Shown: piece after piece, positions 18,671 to 28,245 of the stretch | How the letters are laid out: each line of letters starts with the position of its first letter | Position numbering within the stretch: position 1 is the first letter of the stretch | Source: Campylobacter concisus | Lineage (GTDB): Bacteria > Campylobacterota > Campylobacteria > Campylobacterales > Campylobacteraceae | Assembly: GCF_002913745.1 (NCBI RefSeq) | Contig: NZ_PPCG01000030.1 | Span: 1 to 64,000, forward strand | Reading direction: 5' to 3' | Length of the DNA: 64,000 bases | Made by a program: the position numbers and the translations under genes | The notes under the pieces: model-generated | The model's database searches: none | The model's input: the letters and a program-made list of their open reading frames with translations, nothing else | What the model was told of the DNA's origin: nothing

Positions 18671-20316
18671 CAAATTTTCTTATCAAAGCCCACATCAAGG
18701 CCGCCAAAATTTTTAAATCTATCGTTTAGCTTCACCTTTGGCAAGGTTTTGATGTTAAAATTTGAAACGATTAGTCCAAGCTTTGAGATCGCTTGCTTTA
18801 GCTCGCTTGAATTTCCTAAGATAAGCTCTTTAAACTCATTTGTCTGCGTTGCCACCGATAGATCGATATAGCGTTTATCCACAAGCCCAACCATCACATT
18901 TATCTGGCCAAATTTCTTAAAATTTAGATCGATCTGGGCATAAAATTTATCCTTTTTACCCTGTTTAAACGCGACATTTCCGTCCTCCACGCCGTCCCAG
19001 ATATAAGGCATATAAGTTTGTATGCCTCCTTGCAAGCTTGAGACCATCTGGTGCATCTCTATTTGCGAGATCATCTTGTTTGCAGCATTTACGCTCTGGG
19101 CGTTTTGACTCTTTTCACTTATGTTTAAAAGCGTGCTTTTTACATCTTGATTTAGCACCTTTGAAATTTCACTCTGGCTCTTTGTCGTGATGTTATTTAT
19201 GTCGTTAGTGGCTAGTTTTAGCTGCTTTAAAAGCGCCTTACTTTCGGCTAAATCGCTTTTTGCCGTGCTAGCTTCTGGATCTGCTAGGCTAAGGCTATGA
19301 GCTAGGCGTCTTGCTGCACTTTGGAGCTTATCTTGCAAGCTGCCCTCCTTTGAGACGTCACTAACCTCGTTAAACGCCTTTACAAGTCCAGCCTCATCGC
19401 CTATGTTATTTAGCATTTTTAGATCGTTTTTTAGGCTCTCAAGGATAGCTTTTAGCTCTTTGTGATTTGAGCTAAAAGCCACACTTTGATTTAGTTTTTC
19501 GCTAACTAAATTTGCCACCTTCTCGCTTAAATTTGAGATGAAATTCTCCATCTTGCTGGTCTGATTTTTTACCGCGTCTGCGCTTTGCTCTTTTGAGAAG
19601 TTTTTATCTAGAAATTTAGCCACATTATCAAGCTTACCCACATCTTTTAAAAGCGTTTTTACGCCCGAGTTATCAAGGATGTTTTTAGCATCACCGCTCG
19701 CTTTTTCAAGCATAGAAGTAAGCTTCATAAATGAGTTTTGATTATCCAAGCTCTCATCATTTAGGGTTAAAATTTGACTAAGTAAATTTTGATTTGAGAG
19801 ATTTTTTATATCGCTTAGTAGTTTTTGTATCGAGCTTGGCAGCTTCTCTGGGGTAAGCGCATCTTTTAAATTTGCTTCAAGCATGACACCTGAGTTTTTG
19901 ATCTGATCATTTAGTGAGCCAGCTTTAAGATCGGCTATTGGCTTTAAAAATTCTTTTAGCTTTAGTGCAAGGCTTTTTATCTCAGGGCTTTCATTTTGCG
20001 CAGCCTCGCTCTCTAAGCTTTTGGCAAGGTCTGAGAGCTCACTAGCTAAATTTGGAGCGATCTTCGTATCTTTTGCCTGAGATAAAATTTGCTCAGCCCT
20101 GCTAAGGCTTGAAGCACTTTTTAGATCATCAAGCACTCTTGCTACTAGCTTGCCAACGTTATCAAGGGCGTTTGAAACGGTTTGCTCGCTTGGCGTCCCA
20201 GCTGGCTGATTTTTAAAAAGCGAACCCTCGTTTTTACGGACAGGCGCGTTTTGGGTGGCGTTTTGCCCAGTTTGAACCGAGGTGTTTGATATATTTAGAG
20301 AATTTGCTACGTCCAT
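18670..20316 (-). CDS. FliK-like protein with hook-length-control C-terminal domain
   Basis: The 548-residue protein has a long low-complexity Ser/Lys/Asp/Leu-rich N-terminal region of amphipathic helices and no signal peptide. The final part (about 450-535: FYAQIDLNFKKFGQINVMV..., then ELKQAISKLGLIVSNFNIK) matches the pattern of the FliK C-terminal domain, which contacts FlhB to switch export substrate. The adjacent FlhB-C-like gene supports this. It may be a true FliK or a paralogue; the assignment comes from the pattern, not a search. Confidence 0.65.
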   Translation of the reverse strand: MDVANSLNISNTSVQTGQNATQNAPVRKNEGSLFKNQPAGTPSEQTVSNALDNVGKLVARVLDDLKSASSLSRAEQILSQAKDTKIAPNLASELSDLAKSLESEAAQNESPEIKSLALKLKEFLKPIADLKAGSLNDQIKNSGVMLEANLKDALTPEKLPSSIQKLLSDIKNLSNQNLLSQILTLNDESLDNQNSFMKLTSMLEKASGDAKNILDNSGVKTLLKDVGKLDNVAKFLDKNFSKEQSADAVKNQTSKMENFISNLSEKVANLVSEKLNQSVAFSSNHKELKAILESLKNDLKMLNNIGDEAGLVKAFNEVSDVSKEGSLQDKLQSAARRLAHSLSLADPEASTAKSDLAESKALLKQLKLATNDINNITTKSQSEISKVLNQDVKSTLLNISEKSQNAQSVNAANKMISQIEMHQMVSSLQGGIQTYMPYIWDGVEDGNVAFKQGKKDKFYAQIDLNFKKFGQINVMVGLVDKRYIDLSVATQTNEFKELILGNSSELKQAISKLGLIVSNFNIKTLPKVKLNDRFKNFGGLDVGFDKKI

Positions 20317-20319
20317 TTT

Positions 20320-21564
20320 CTACTTTTTATTTTCTCTATCGGCAAAATTGCCATTTTGCTGAATAGTAGCGATGCCAGCCGTCCTTGCAACGAGCCTGTC
20401 GTTGTACTCTTTTCTCATATGCTGTGGTATGGTCTTTTTCGTTAGCGCAAATAAAATGAGTCCAACATAAAGCACCAAATAGACATAGATAAAGCCAAAT
20501 GCGCCAAAAATTTTCATCGCATAGCTCATAAGAAGCGGCGAGAAAAGCGAGGCAAAAGAGTAGCTAAAAAGTAGCGCGCGTGCCACTTGGACGCTCTTTG
20601 TCTTGTCTGTGATCTCGTCATTTGCCCTAGCGAGCGAAAGTCCGTATGTGCAAAAAATGCCACCGCCAAAGAAAAATGAAAGTATGTATTGAACGATCAA
20701 ATTTGAGCCATTTAGCAAAAAGAGTGCTGCACTTACTAATGCTACGGCACTACAAAGCAAGAGCGCTGGGCGTCTGCCGTATCTATCTGAAAAGCCTCCG
20801 ATAAATGTTTGGGCTAAAAAGCCCCCAGCCATCGCTATAGTCATAAAAAATGACGCCTCTTTTGCGCTATATCCTTGAAGTAAGACAAAGAGGCTTGCCA
20901 TCGAAAAAAAGCCATTTATCGCAAGTCCTGCAACTAGCGCTCCTACGAGGGCTAGTGGGACGATGCCAAAAATTTTTGGGATGTTTATAGGCTGGCGCTG
21001 CGGGATTTGAGGCTGGTTTATGCGGATTAAATTTAAAGGTATGCTTGAGAGCATGATAAAAGCTGCGCTGATGATGAAAATTTCAAATGCGCTAAGATCA
21101 AGCGCTAAGATCAAAATTCCAAGTCCAAAGCTGGTGTAAAAAACGCACTCATAAAAGGCGATGACGCGCGATCTTATCTTGTTTGGGATCTTAGCATTTA
21201 GCCAGCTTTCTATAACCATCAAAAGTGCGTAGTAGCAATATCCCAAAAAGGCTCGCAAAATCGCCCAAAATATCAAATTTTCGCTTATGGCGTGAAGCAT
21301 GGCAGAGACTGCAAAGATAGCTGAAAAGATAGCAAAAGCTCTGATGTGGCCGGTGGTTGAGATGACCCTGTGCGCTGTGATCGTGCTAATTAACGCTCCT
21401 ATGAAAAATCCAGTGTTAATTAGTCCAATCGCAAGCTCACCTACGCCATTTTGCTTAAGAAGCGCGCTACAAGATGCGATGACTAGGCCATTGCCTATAA
21501 AAAGTAGGCTCATGCCTAAAAATAGCGGCCCCATCGAGCGAATGATCCTAAAGCTACTTGCCAT
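20320..21564 (-). CDS. Major facilitator superfamily transporter
   Basis: Inner-membrane carrier, 414 residues with about 12 hydrophobic segments. The loop between helices 2 and 3 is weak, but GGFSDRYGRRPALLL near 260 is the typical MFS cytoplasmic motif between helices 8 and 9. The start MASSFRIIRSMGPLFLG has a good RBS (AAAGGA). Substrate unknown. It overlaps the upstream small membrane protein gene by 11 bases; this position matches a C. jejuni MFS gene in the flhB-like to hemL block. Confidence 0.85.
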   Translation of the reverse strand: MASSFRIIRSMGPLFLGMSLLFIGNGLVIASCSALLKQNGVGELAIGLINTGFFIGALISTITAHRVISTTGHIRAFAIFSAIFAVSAMLHAISENLIFWAILRAFLGYCYYALLMVIESWLNAKIPNKIRSRVIAFYECVFYTSFGLGILILALDLSAFEIFIISAAFIMLSSIPLNLIRINQPQIPQRQPINIPKIFGIVPLALVGALVAGLAINGFFSMASLFVLLQGYSAKEASFFMTIAMAGGFLAQTFIGGFSDRYGRRPALLLCSAVALVSAALFLLNGSNLIVQYILSFFFGGGIFCTYGLSLARANDEITDKTKSVQVARALLFSYSFASLFSPLLMSYAMKIFGAFGFIYVYLVLYVGLILFALTKKTIPQHMRKEYNDRLVARTAGIATIQQNGNFADRENKK

Positions 21565-22075
21565 CTGCGTCCTTTCTCAAATTATTTTGCATTATCCCAA
21601 AGATAAAAGCTCCAATAGGCATCGGAGCAAGCCCCACTAAAAAGCCAGGCACGTTTAGTAAATTTTCATTTTTTAAAAATATAAATCCAAAAAAAAGTAT
21701 CGCGTAAGCGACCAAACGATAAGGCATAAAAGCCGCTGCAAAGCTTCTATCTTTAAATGAAAATTTCTGCTTTTTTAGCCTTGCTTTTTCATCTTTTAGG
21801 CTAAATTCTTTTGCCTCCCTCTGGGGCAAAATTTCATCATCCTCTTCGTCCTCTTCTTCTATCTTGGCTAAAATTTCATCTCTTGCATTTTCTAGCCTTG
21901 AGTTTATGCGGTTTTTATAGGCAAAAAAGCTAGCCGTTAGGATGATAAGCGAGGCAAAAAATGAAATTTGCGAGCTTATAAAAAATTGATTTGATATAAA
22001 TTTGCCAACCACGCTAAGGACTAGCCAAAGCCCAAAGTAGCAAATAAAAAGCCTGCTAATCGTCCTCGTCATCAT
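21554..22075 (-). CDS. Hypothetical membrane protein with acidic loop
   Basis: A 173-residue protein with about four membrane segments (roughly 6-25, 30-52, 116-136 and 142-163). The middle cytoplasmic loop is strongly charged: an acidic run (EEEDEEDDE) followed by a Lys-rich stretch. I do not recognise a family. It overlaps the AtpZ-like gene by 20 bases and the transporter by 11; a second ATG one codon in is equally possible. Confidence 0.75.
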   Translation of the reverse strand: MMTRTISRLFICYFGLWLVLSVVGKFISNQFFISSQISFFASLIILTASFFAYKNRINSRLENARDEILAKIEEEDEEDDEILPQREAKEFSLKDEKARLKKQKFSFKDRSFAAAFMPYRLVAYAILFFGFIFLKNENLLNVPGFLVGLAPMPIGAFIFGIMQNNLRKDADGK

Positions 22076-22337
22076 TGTCTTTTGTGTAGCCTTTATATCT
22101 AGTCTCGTCCTTTAGCTCATCTAGGCTTTTAACCTGCGCTTTGTAGGCTTTATAGACATTTAAAATAGCAGCTGCGATGCCAATAGCAAAGCCTATCCAA
22201 AGCGCTGGCGTGAAATTTGTAGCCTTTTTTACAAGATATCCTAGCCCAGTGCCAAGCAAGATCGCAACTACGATTGAAACGCCAAGGCTTAGCTGCTCAG
22301 CCCCTGCAACGATATCTTTTACTTTTAGCTTTGCCAT
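22056..22337 (-). CDS. AtpZ/AtpI family small membrane protein
   Basis: A 93-residue protein with two membrane helices (about 16-35 and 43-63) containing SLGVSIVVAILLGTGLGYLV and WIGFAIGIAAAILNVYK, the pattern of AtpZ/AtpI proteins linked to F1Fo ATP synthase assembly or Mg transport. No atp genes are nearby, so the role is open. It ends in an acidic tail and starts on the last base of the hemL stop. Confidence 0.8.
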   Translation of the reverse strand: MAKLKVKDIVAGAEQLSLGVSIVVAILLGTGLGYLVKKATNFTPALWIGFAIGIAAAILNVYKAYKAQVKSLDELKDETRYKGYTKDNDDEDD

Positions 22338-23620
22338 TAAGCTTTTATCTCCAAAAATGCCTCTTTAGCTGCATTTACCGCTAGATCGATATCAGCTTCA
22401 CTCATCGCATCGCAGATAAATCCCGTCTCAAACTGGCTTGGCGCAAGATAAATTCCACGTCTAAGCATCGCTTGGTGAAATTTAGCAAAGAGTTTTGTGT
22501 CGCTCTTTAGCGCATCGTCGTAGTTTTTTACTGCATGATCAGTAAAAAAGTAGCCAAACATAGAGCCACGAACCTCTGTTTGAATGGTGATGCCAGCGCT
22601 TTTTGCTGCCTCTTTGAAGCCATCCATTAGTCTTTTCGCTAGTTTTTCAAGTCTAGCATATAAATTTACGTCGCTATTTATCTTTGAAATTGCCGCTATA
22701 CCAGCGCTCATCGCCACTGGGTTACCACTTAGCGTGCCTGCTTGATAGACAGCGCCCTCTGGGCTTAGGCAGTCCATGATCTTAGCTTTGCCACCAAATG
22801 CAGCGACGTTCATGCCTCCGCCTATGACCTTGCCAAATGTGACAAGATCGGCACTTACTTCGTGAAATGGATATGAGCCAAGGCGAGAAGCTCTAAAGCC
22901 GCTCATAACCTCATCAAGGATGAGCACAGCGCCAAATTTATCGCAAAGCTCTCTAAGCTCTCGTAAAAATTTCTTATCAGCTGGCACAAGCCCCATATTT
23001 CCTGCGATTGGCTCGATTATGACGACGCCTATTTTGTCTTTGTTGTTCTCAAAAATGGCTTTTACGCTCTCTATATCGTTGTAGATAGCTAAAAATGTAT
23101 TTTTCACAACATCTTGTGGCACGCCGCCGCTTGAAGCGTTGCCGTATGTCGTAGCGCCACTTCCTGCTTTGATAAGAAGTGCGTCACTGTGTCCGTGGTA
23201 GCAGCCTTCAAATTTGATAAGTCCGTCTTTTTTAGCATATCCTCTAGCCACTCTGATAGCGCTCATAGTAGCCTCCGTGCCAGAGCTAACGAAGCGAATT
23301 TTATCTATTTGTTTAAACTCGTCACATATTAGCTTTGCTAGAGCGGTCTCTTTTGGTGAGGGAGCGCCGTAAGATACGCCTTGTTTTACAGCAGAGATGA
23401 TCGCTTCTTCGATATCTTTGTCGCAGTGACCAAAGATGAGCGGTCCCCAGCTTTGGATGAAGTCAAGGTATTTTTTACCCTCAACGTCGTATAGATAAGC
23501 ACCCCTAGCGTGATCTATCATCACAGGCTCGCCACCAACGCTGCCAAATGCACGAACAGGTGAATTTACGCCGCCTGGGATATATTTTTTAGCTTCACTA
23601 AACGCCTCTTTATTTGTCAT
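22337..23620 (-). CDS. hemL: Glutamate-1-semialdehyde 2,1-aminomutase
   Basis: PLP enzyme of the C5 pathway that converts glutamate-1-semialdehyde to 5-aminolevulinate for haem. Diagnostic stretches are [36 protein letters not shown], the PLP-contacting [11 protein letters not shown], and [10 protein letters not shown], whose Lys forms the Schiff base. Length 427 is normal. Its start overlaps the end of the cytochrome gene by 4 bases. Confidence 0.97.
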   Translation of the reverse strand: MTNKEAFSEAKKYIPGGVNSPVRAFGSVGGEPVMIDHARGAYLYDVEGKKYLDFIQSWGPLIFGHCDKDIEEAIISAVKQGVSYGAPSPKETALAKLICDEFKQIDKIRFVSSGTEATMSAIRVARGYAKKDGLIKFEGCYHGHSDALLIKAGSGATTYGNASSGGVPQDVVKNTFLAIYNDIESVKAIFENNKDKIGVVIIEPIAGNMGLVPADKKFLRELRELCDKFGAVLILDEVMSGFRASRLGSYPFHEVSADLVTFGKVIGGGMNVAAFGGKAKIMDCLSPEGAVYQAGTLSGNPVAMSAGIAAISKINSDVNLYARLEKLAKRLMDGFKEAAKSAGITIQTEVRGSMFGYFFTDHAVKNYDDALKSDTKLFAKFHQAMLRRGIYLAPSQFETGFICDAMSEADIDLAVNAAKEAFLEIKA

Positions 23621-24237
23621 TTTTTATCCTTTTGATTTTGTGTTTTTAAATTTGTCTTTTGATTATCTTTTTGATTTATTACTGGTTTTACTGGGGCCTT
23701 TTGTGCTTGCGTGCTAGCTGGCTTTGCTGGCTCAGCTGGTTTTGCAGGAGCCTTTTGTGCCTGCGCGGTGGCTGGCTCTACTGCTTTTGCGCTTGGGGCG
23801 GCTTTAGCAGGTTCTGGCTGTTTTTGCGTAGCTACAGGTGCTGTTGGCTTAGCCAAATTTTTAGGTGCTACTTTTGTGGCTTTTGCAGGAGGTTTCATCT
23901 GATTTGTGATGTATTCATAAAGGATGGTCGTCTCCTCGTCTGTCAAAAAGTAACTTGGCATGACGCCTTTTGGCTTTGTAAGAGCTGCTTTAAAGCTTTC
24001 AAAATTTATATCATTTATCTTTGGCGCTCTAAGCTCGTCATCGACCGTTTTGTTTGCTTTTTTGTCAAAGTGCTTGTATTTAGAGATTAGGCTGCCCTCA
24101 CCCTTTGCGCCGTGACATTTATCACAGCCTATGCCACGTGGATTTAGGTAGAGCATCTTGGCGTACTCGGTCTTTGTGATAAAATCAGCTCCAAAAATCG
24201 CCACGCAAAAAAGCAAAATCAAAAAAACAGACCTCAT
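23617..24237 (-). CDS. Periplasmic cytochrome c with Ala/Pro/Lys-rich tail
   Basis: A 206-residue protein with a Sec signal peptide to about residue 17. One haem site, CDKCH (Cys38, Cys41, His42), and [12 protein letters not shown] with the likely Met ligand make up a small class I cytochrome c of about 100 residues. From about residue 118 the protein is an Ala/Pro/Lys/Gln-rich tail with an imperfect internal repeat (QKAPAKP and QKAPVKP units). The tail may span or bind the cell wall; that is inference. It resembles the cytochrome next to hemL in C. jejuni. Confidence 0.85.
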   Translation of the reverse strand: MRSVFLILLFCVAIFGADFITKTEYAKMLYLNPRGIGCDKCHGAKGEGSLISKYKHFDKKANKTVDDELRAPKINDINFESFKAALTKPKGVMPSYFLTDEETTILYEYITNQMKPPAKATKVAPKNLAKPTAPVATQKQPEPAKAAPSAKAVEPATAQAQKAPAKPAEPAKPASTQAQKAPVKPVINQKDNQKTNLKTQNQKDKK

Positions 24238-24272
24238 AAACCTCTCTTTTAAAAATTTAATTTATTTTTAGG

Positions 24273-24278
24273 TATGAT
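24273..24278 (+). promoter_or_regulatory. Putative folD -10 box
   Basis: TATGAT lies 42 bases before the folD ATG, in the 83-bp divergent gap, behind a T-rich stretch that replaces a -35 in Campylobacter promoters. AAGGATC before the ATG is the RBS. Confidence 0.4.
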
Positions 24279-24320
24279 ACCACCCTTGTGATTAAAAAAG
24301 CTTTTAAGTAAGGATCGAAT

Positions 24321-25172
24321 ATGAAAATTTTAGACGGAAAAGCCGTATCTTTAAAGGTCAAAGAAAGCGTAAAAGTAAGAGCTGATGAGCTAAAGAAATT
24401 TGGTGTCGAGCCAACCTTAGCCGTCGTCTTGGTCGGCGAAGATAAGGCATCTCAAACATACGTTAGAGCCAAAGAGAAAGCCTGCAACGAATACGGCATA
24501 AAAAGCGTGGCTCACCGTCTAAGTGAAAATACAACCCAAAACGAGCTACTTGCGCTTATAAACGTGCTAAATTTAGACGATAGCATCCATGGCATCTTGG
24601 TTCAATTGCCACTACCAAAGCACATCGATACAAACGTCGTGCTCGCAGCGATCGATCCACGAAAAGATGTAGATGGCTTTCACGCTGTAAATGTTGGCAA
24701 ACTTGTTAGCGGGCTAGATGGCTTTGTGCCTTGCACACCCCTTGGCGTGATGGAGATTTTAAAAGAGTATGGCATAGATGTAGCTGGGCTAAATGCAGTG
24801 GTGATCGGCAGAAGCAACATCGTTGGCAAACCTATGGCAAATTTACTCCTAAACGCCTCTGCAACGGTTACTGTGACACACAGCAAGACCACAAATTTAA
24901 AAGAAATTTGCAAAAATGCTGACCTTATAGTCGCAGCCATTGGCAAGCCATTTTTCTTAAAGGCTGATATGGTAAAAGATGGCGCAGTAGTCGTTGATGT
25001 GGGCATAAACAGACTTGATGATGCCAGGCTTGTGGGCGATGTGGATTTTGACGAGGTCGCACCAAAATGCTCATATATCACGCCTGTTCCTGGCGGCGTT
25101 GGCCCGATGACCATAGCCATGCTTTTAAACAACACAATCCTTGCTGCACAAGCAAAGATAGCTAAAAATTAA
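24321..25172 (+). CDS. folD: Methylenetetrahydrofolate dehydrogenase/cyclohydrolase FolD
   Basis: Bifunctional enzyme of one-carbon metabolism, interconverting 5,10-methylene- and 10-formyl-tetrahydrofolate with NADP. Motifs are [14 protein letters not shown] (catalytic Tyr and Lys), [13 protein letters not shown], the nucleotide-binding [17 protein letters not shown] and [15 protein letters not shown]. The 283-residue length is typical. It starts a forward operon with lepB and the M50 protease. Confidence 0.98.
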   Translation: MKILDGKAVSLKVKESVKVRADELKKFGVEPTLAVVLVGEDKASQTYVRAKEKACNEYGIKSVAHRLSENTTQNELLALINVLNLDDSIHGILVQLPLPKHIDTNVVLAAIDPRKDVDGFHAVNVGKLVSGLDGFVPCTPLGVMEILKEYGIDVAGLNAVVIGRSNIVGKPMANLLLNASATVTVTHSKTTNLKEICKNADLIVAAIGKPFFLKADMVKDGAVVVDVGINRLDDARLVGDVDFDEVAPKCSYITPVPGGVGPMTIAMLLNNTILAAQAKIAKN

Positions 25173-25183
25173 AGAGTGAGATA

Positions 25184-26089
25184 ATGAAGAGAGCTTTTAC
25201 TAAATTTTATGACTTTTGCTCGAGCTGGACAGGCACGGTTATCATCGTTTTGCTTGTCATTTTCTTTGTAGCTCAAGCCTTTGTGATCCCGTCTGGTTCG
25301 ATGAAGAATACGCTTTTGGTTGGGGATTTTTTATTTGCTAAAAAGTATGTTTATGGCATACCAACACCAAGAATTCCATGGCTTGAGGTGAAAATTTTAC
25401 CTGAGCTAAATGACAATGGTCACCTCATCACAGGCGATGGTCCTGCAAGGGGCGATATAGTCGTATTTCGCTATCCAAACGATGAGAAAACTCACTTTGT
25501 AAAGCGCTGCTTTGCAACTAGCGAGGACGAGATCGTTTTTACTGAAAAAGCCCTATATCTACGCCCAAAAGAGGGAGATAGCTTTATAAAGGCAAACTGC
25601 CGAGAGAATTTAAACGGCAAAGAGAGCAAATTTGGCTACTCATGCAGTGATATAGCCGAACTTGATGGCAAACTTTTCATAAAAGAGCCATATAGATTTA
25701 GTGGCATCCACTACGATGAAAATGTAAATTTATTTGAGCAGATGGTTTTCATGCTAAATACAAACAAATCAAACGTTTTTATGAAGCCAGCGCTCATTAG
25801 CTCACTACCGCAAAATCCAAATTTTAACTTTAACGCTTTTTATGTCAAAGTACCAAAAGATGAGTACTTTATGATAGGCGACAACCGCGACCACTCAAAC
25901 GATAGCCGTTTTTGGGGAAGCGTGGCTTACAAAGATATAGTTGGACAGCCTTGGTTTATTTATTTTAGCTGGGACAATAACTACAATGTGCGCTGGGAGC
26001 GTATCGGACGCTTTGTAGATACGATAGAAAATGATGAGTTTTTCACAAAACAAGCTTTAAAAGAAGGAGAAGTTGATGGACTTCACTAA
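25184..26089 (+). CDS. lepB: Signal peptidase I
   Basis: Membrane-anchored serine protease cleaving Sec signal peptides. One N-terminal membrane segment (about 18-33) is followed directly by the PSGSM box with catalytic Ser39; GDIVVFRYPN and HFVKRC hold the catalytic Lys, and GDNRDHSNDSRFWG is the conserved C-terminal box. Length 301 is in line with the gammaproteobacterial-size type. Its end overlaps the M50 gene by 14 bases. Confidence 0.96.
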   Translation: MKRAFTKFYDFCSSWTGTVIIVLLVIFFVAQAFVIPSGSMKNTLLVGDFLFAKKYVYGIPTPRIPWLEVKILPELNDNGHLITGDGPARGDIVVFRYPNDEKTHFVKRCFATSEDEIVFTEKALYLRPKEGDSFIKANCRENLNGKESKFGYSCSDIAELDGKLFIKEPYRFSGIHYDENVNLFEQMVFMLNTNKSNVFMKPALISSLPQNPNFNFNAFYVKVPKDEYFMIGDNRDHSNDSRFWGSVAYKDIVGQPWFIYFSWDNNYNVRWERIGRFVDTIENDEFFTKQALKEGEVDGLH

Positions 26090-26732
26090 TTTTGACCCTA
26101 TCAAAGTCGCCACTATCGTCCTCTCTTTAATAATCGCCATCGTCGGTCACGAGATCGCGCACGGATATGTCGCTTATAAATTTGGCGACAACACCGCAAA
26201 AAATCTTGGCAGACTTAGCATAAATCCCATAAAACACATCGATCTTGTTGGCACTATCATCGTGCCACTGGTGCTTTATCTAAGCACTGGTATGATGTTT
26301 GGCTGGGCAAAACCAGTGCCTGTAAATACCTACACAGTCGTGCGAAATGGTGGCTACAAGGCAGCTATATATGTAAGCCTAGCTGGCATTTGCTACAACG
26401 TCATCTTAGGCATCTTATCGCTTTTTGTGCTAAAGGCTCTATTAAATATAGAAACCTTTGAAATTTTACTTCAGTTTTTATTTACGCTTGCGCTTTTAAA
26501 TTTGATGTTAGCCATCTTTAATCTCTATCCGATCCCGCCACTTGATGGTTTTCACGCGCTCGAGTACGCGCTTAGAAATTTTGGCTTTCACGCACTAGCT
26601 GAAAAGCTAGAGGGCATCTCAAGATATGGCTTTGTCATCCTTATCATCATCCTCATTTCGCCTTTAAAAGACACTATCTTTTATCCGATAAGATACGTTT
26701 TAGATATCGCAAGTGCCTTTATAAATGGCTAA
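26076..26732 (+). CDS. Site-2-protease-like M50 membrane metalloprotease
   Basis: Multi-pass protein of 218 residues with HEIAHG near residue 25 (zinc ligands and catalytic Glu) and NLYPIPPLDG near 155 (third zinc ligand), the two hallmarks of compact S2P/M50 proteases. No PDZ domain is seen. ATG at 26076 is preferred, 6 bases after AAGGAG; a TTG one codon before is in frame. Substrate unknown. Confidence 0.9.
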   Translation: MDFTNFDPIKVATIVLSLIIAIVGHEIAHGYVAYKFGDNTAKNLGRLSINPIKHIDLVGTIIVPLVLYLSTGMMFGWAKPVPVNTYTVVRNGGYKAAIYVSLAGICYNVILGILSLFVLKALLNIETFEILLQFLFTLALLNLMLAIFNLYPIPPLDGFHALEYALRNFGFHALAEKLEGISRYGFVILIIILISPLKDTIFYPIRYVLDIASAFING

Positions 26733-26758
26733 ATTTAGAGCAAATTCGCTCTAAATTT
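26731..26758. terminator. Shared terminator of convergent genes
   Basis: A perfect 11-bp stem (26731-26741 with 26748-26758, 6-base loop) with a T5 run on the + strand. Most of the + gene's stop codon (26730-26732) and the minus-strand gene's last codons (stop 26751-26753) lie inside the stem. Confidence 0.75.
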
Positions 26759-28136
26759 TTGGCTTTGTGATCTTATAAGAGTACTCTTTTTTAAATTCCT
26801 CTTTTGGTGCGAGGCTAAATTTAAGCTCCACCTTGCCATCTTTGCTGATATCTTTTTTATCAAAGCCCTTTATCTCGACCTTTACCGCCTCGTCGGCAGA
26901 TACTGGCATACGATCGACCAAAGTGACATCGACACTTTTACTTGAGTTGTTTTTGACACTTATCTCATAGCCCTCTTCGCTTATTCGCTCTTTGCCAAGA
27001 AGCGAGCTCTTTTTAAATTTATTTAAGCGCTCTTTTTTAAGCTCGATTAGCTCGTTTTGTCCTAAAAATAGCTGTGAGGGCTCATCTTTAGCTTTCATCT
27101 CAAACTCGCTTGGACTGCCAACACTCACGCCATTAACATAAAACTGTGTTTTAGCTGGCGTTAGATCGTCATTTAGCTTAAAGCTAGCTACATTATAAGC
27201 CTTTAGCGAACCGTAAAAATCAGCAAAAACGCTAAAATTTGCATCCATTTTTTGCGTATCATAAGTTATATATTTGCTCTCGCCTTTTGCTAAATTTATC
27301 CCATCTATCTTCCAAATTTTGGCAAACTCATTCTCATCTCTTTGCACACGCATATCAGCGACCTCAGCGGCGACTTTCGCGGCTCTTAGCATATTTTTCG
27401 AAGCGCCGTAACCATCAGCCTCCGCCTCGCTCTCCTCGTACCAAGGGTAAAACTTGCTTGGAGCAAGCGCCTTTTGATATCTGGTTGGATAGATGGCGAG
27501 CTTTAAATTTTTAACATCGCTAGCAAATGGGTTGGTGAGTAAAATTTCTTGTTTTATCAAGATATTTTTGTTTTTTGTGTCTGCGTAAATTTCATTTAGC
27601 GTCTTTGGGGCCTCATCATCCATGTATGAAAGCGTCGCCTCTTTTGGGTCGCAAGCAAATTTCACATCAAGCTGCAAAAATCCAGCCATCTCGCTCTTTG
27701 GCTCATTTTCTTTAAGCGCTTCAAGCTCACTTTTAGCAGCTGAAATTTTCTCGATATTTTCTAGGCTAAATTTATAAAACTCATCAGCTCTTTTTGTCAC
27801 ATCGTTACTTTTGTTTTCTTCTACTAAAGCCTGCTCTATAAACCTACCTCTTGCATTTAGCGCCTCAAGCTTGTTGTTTAAATTTGCAATTTCTTGCTTC
27901 CATTTTATGTAACTTGGGCTATTTTCTTCGCTGATCTTTTTTAGATAAGCATTCGCGTCACAATCCCCATTTATAGTGATGCTCTCACTCTGCACACCCT
28001 CTGGCACAAAGGCGCTAAAAGAGCTATTTGCGTCACTAAATTTTTGAGTGATGATGGTTTGATCTGTGTAGAACTCTATCAGATTTTCATTTGCAAAGGC
28101 TAACGTAGAAGCCACTAAAAAGAGCGTTTTTTTCAC
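26751..28136 (-). CDS. DUF4139-type periplasmic protein
   Basis: A 461-residue protein with a signal peptide (KKTLFLVASTLAFA). The first part forms coiled-coil-like helices (about 65-150); the second part is beta-rich with NPFASDVKNLKLAIYP, VSVGSPSEFEM and a C-terminal ISVKNNSSKSVDVTLVDRMP, matching the DUF4139 pattern. Function unknown. It is a single gene between convergent and divergent neighbours. Confidence 0.72.
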   Translation of the reverse strand: MKKTLFLVASTLAFANENLIEFYTDQTIITQKFSDANSSFSAFVPEGVQSESITINGDCDANAYLKKISEENSPSYIKWKQEIANLNNKLEALNARGRFIEQALVEENKSNDVTKRADEFYKFSLENIEKISAAKSELEALKENEPKSEMAGFLQLDVKFACDPKEATLSYMDDEAPKTLNEIYADTKNKNILIKQEILLTNPFASDVKNLKLAIYPTRYQKALAPSKFYPWYEESEAEADGYGASKNMLRAAKVAAEVADMRVQRDENEFAKIWKIDGINLAKGESKYITYDTQKMDANFSVFADFYGSLKAYNVASFKLNDDLTPAKTQFYVNGVSVGSPSEFEMKAKDEPSQLFLGQNELIELKKERLNKFKKSSLLGKERISEEGYEISVKNNSSKSVDVTLVDRMPVSADEAVKVEIKGFDKKDISKDGKVELKFSLAPKEEFKKEYSYKITKPKI

Positions 28137-28214
28137 ATTTTCTCCTTTAAATTTTTGGTAAATTATAGCTTCATTTTGGCTGAGAGTAAAATTTTATTTT
28201 AATGCAACTTTGAC

Positions 28215-28220
28215 TATAAT
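28215..28220 (+). promoter_or_regulatory. Promoter of the rpiB-ychF operon
   Basis: A consensus TATAAT with an extended TTTGAC just before it and T-rich DNA upstream. It would start transcription near 28227, 19 bases before the rpiB ATG. Confidence 0.6.
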
Positions 28221-28245
28221 CAACAAAAAATTTAACGGACTTTTC

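Noticed and set aside
23659-24090. Trp/Cys/Phe-rich + strand frame of 143 codons
   Set aside because: Antisense shadow of the Ala/Pro/Lys-rich tail of the cytochrome c gene; the odd composition comes from reversing GCN/CCN/AAR codons.
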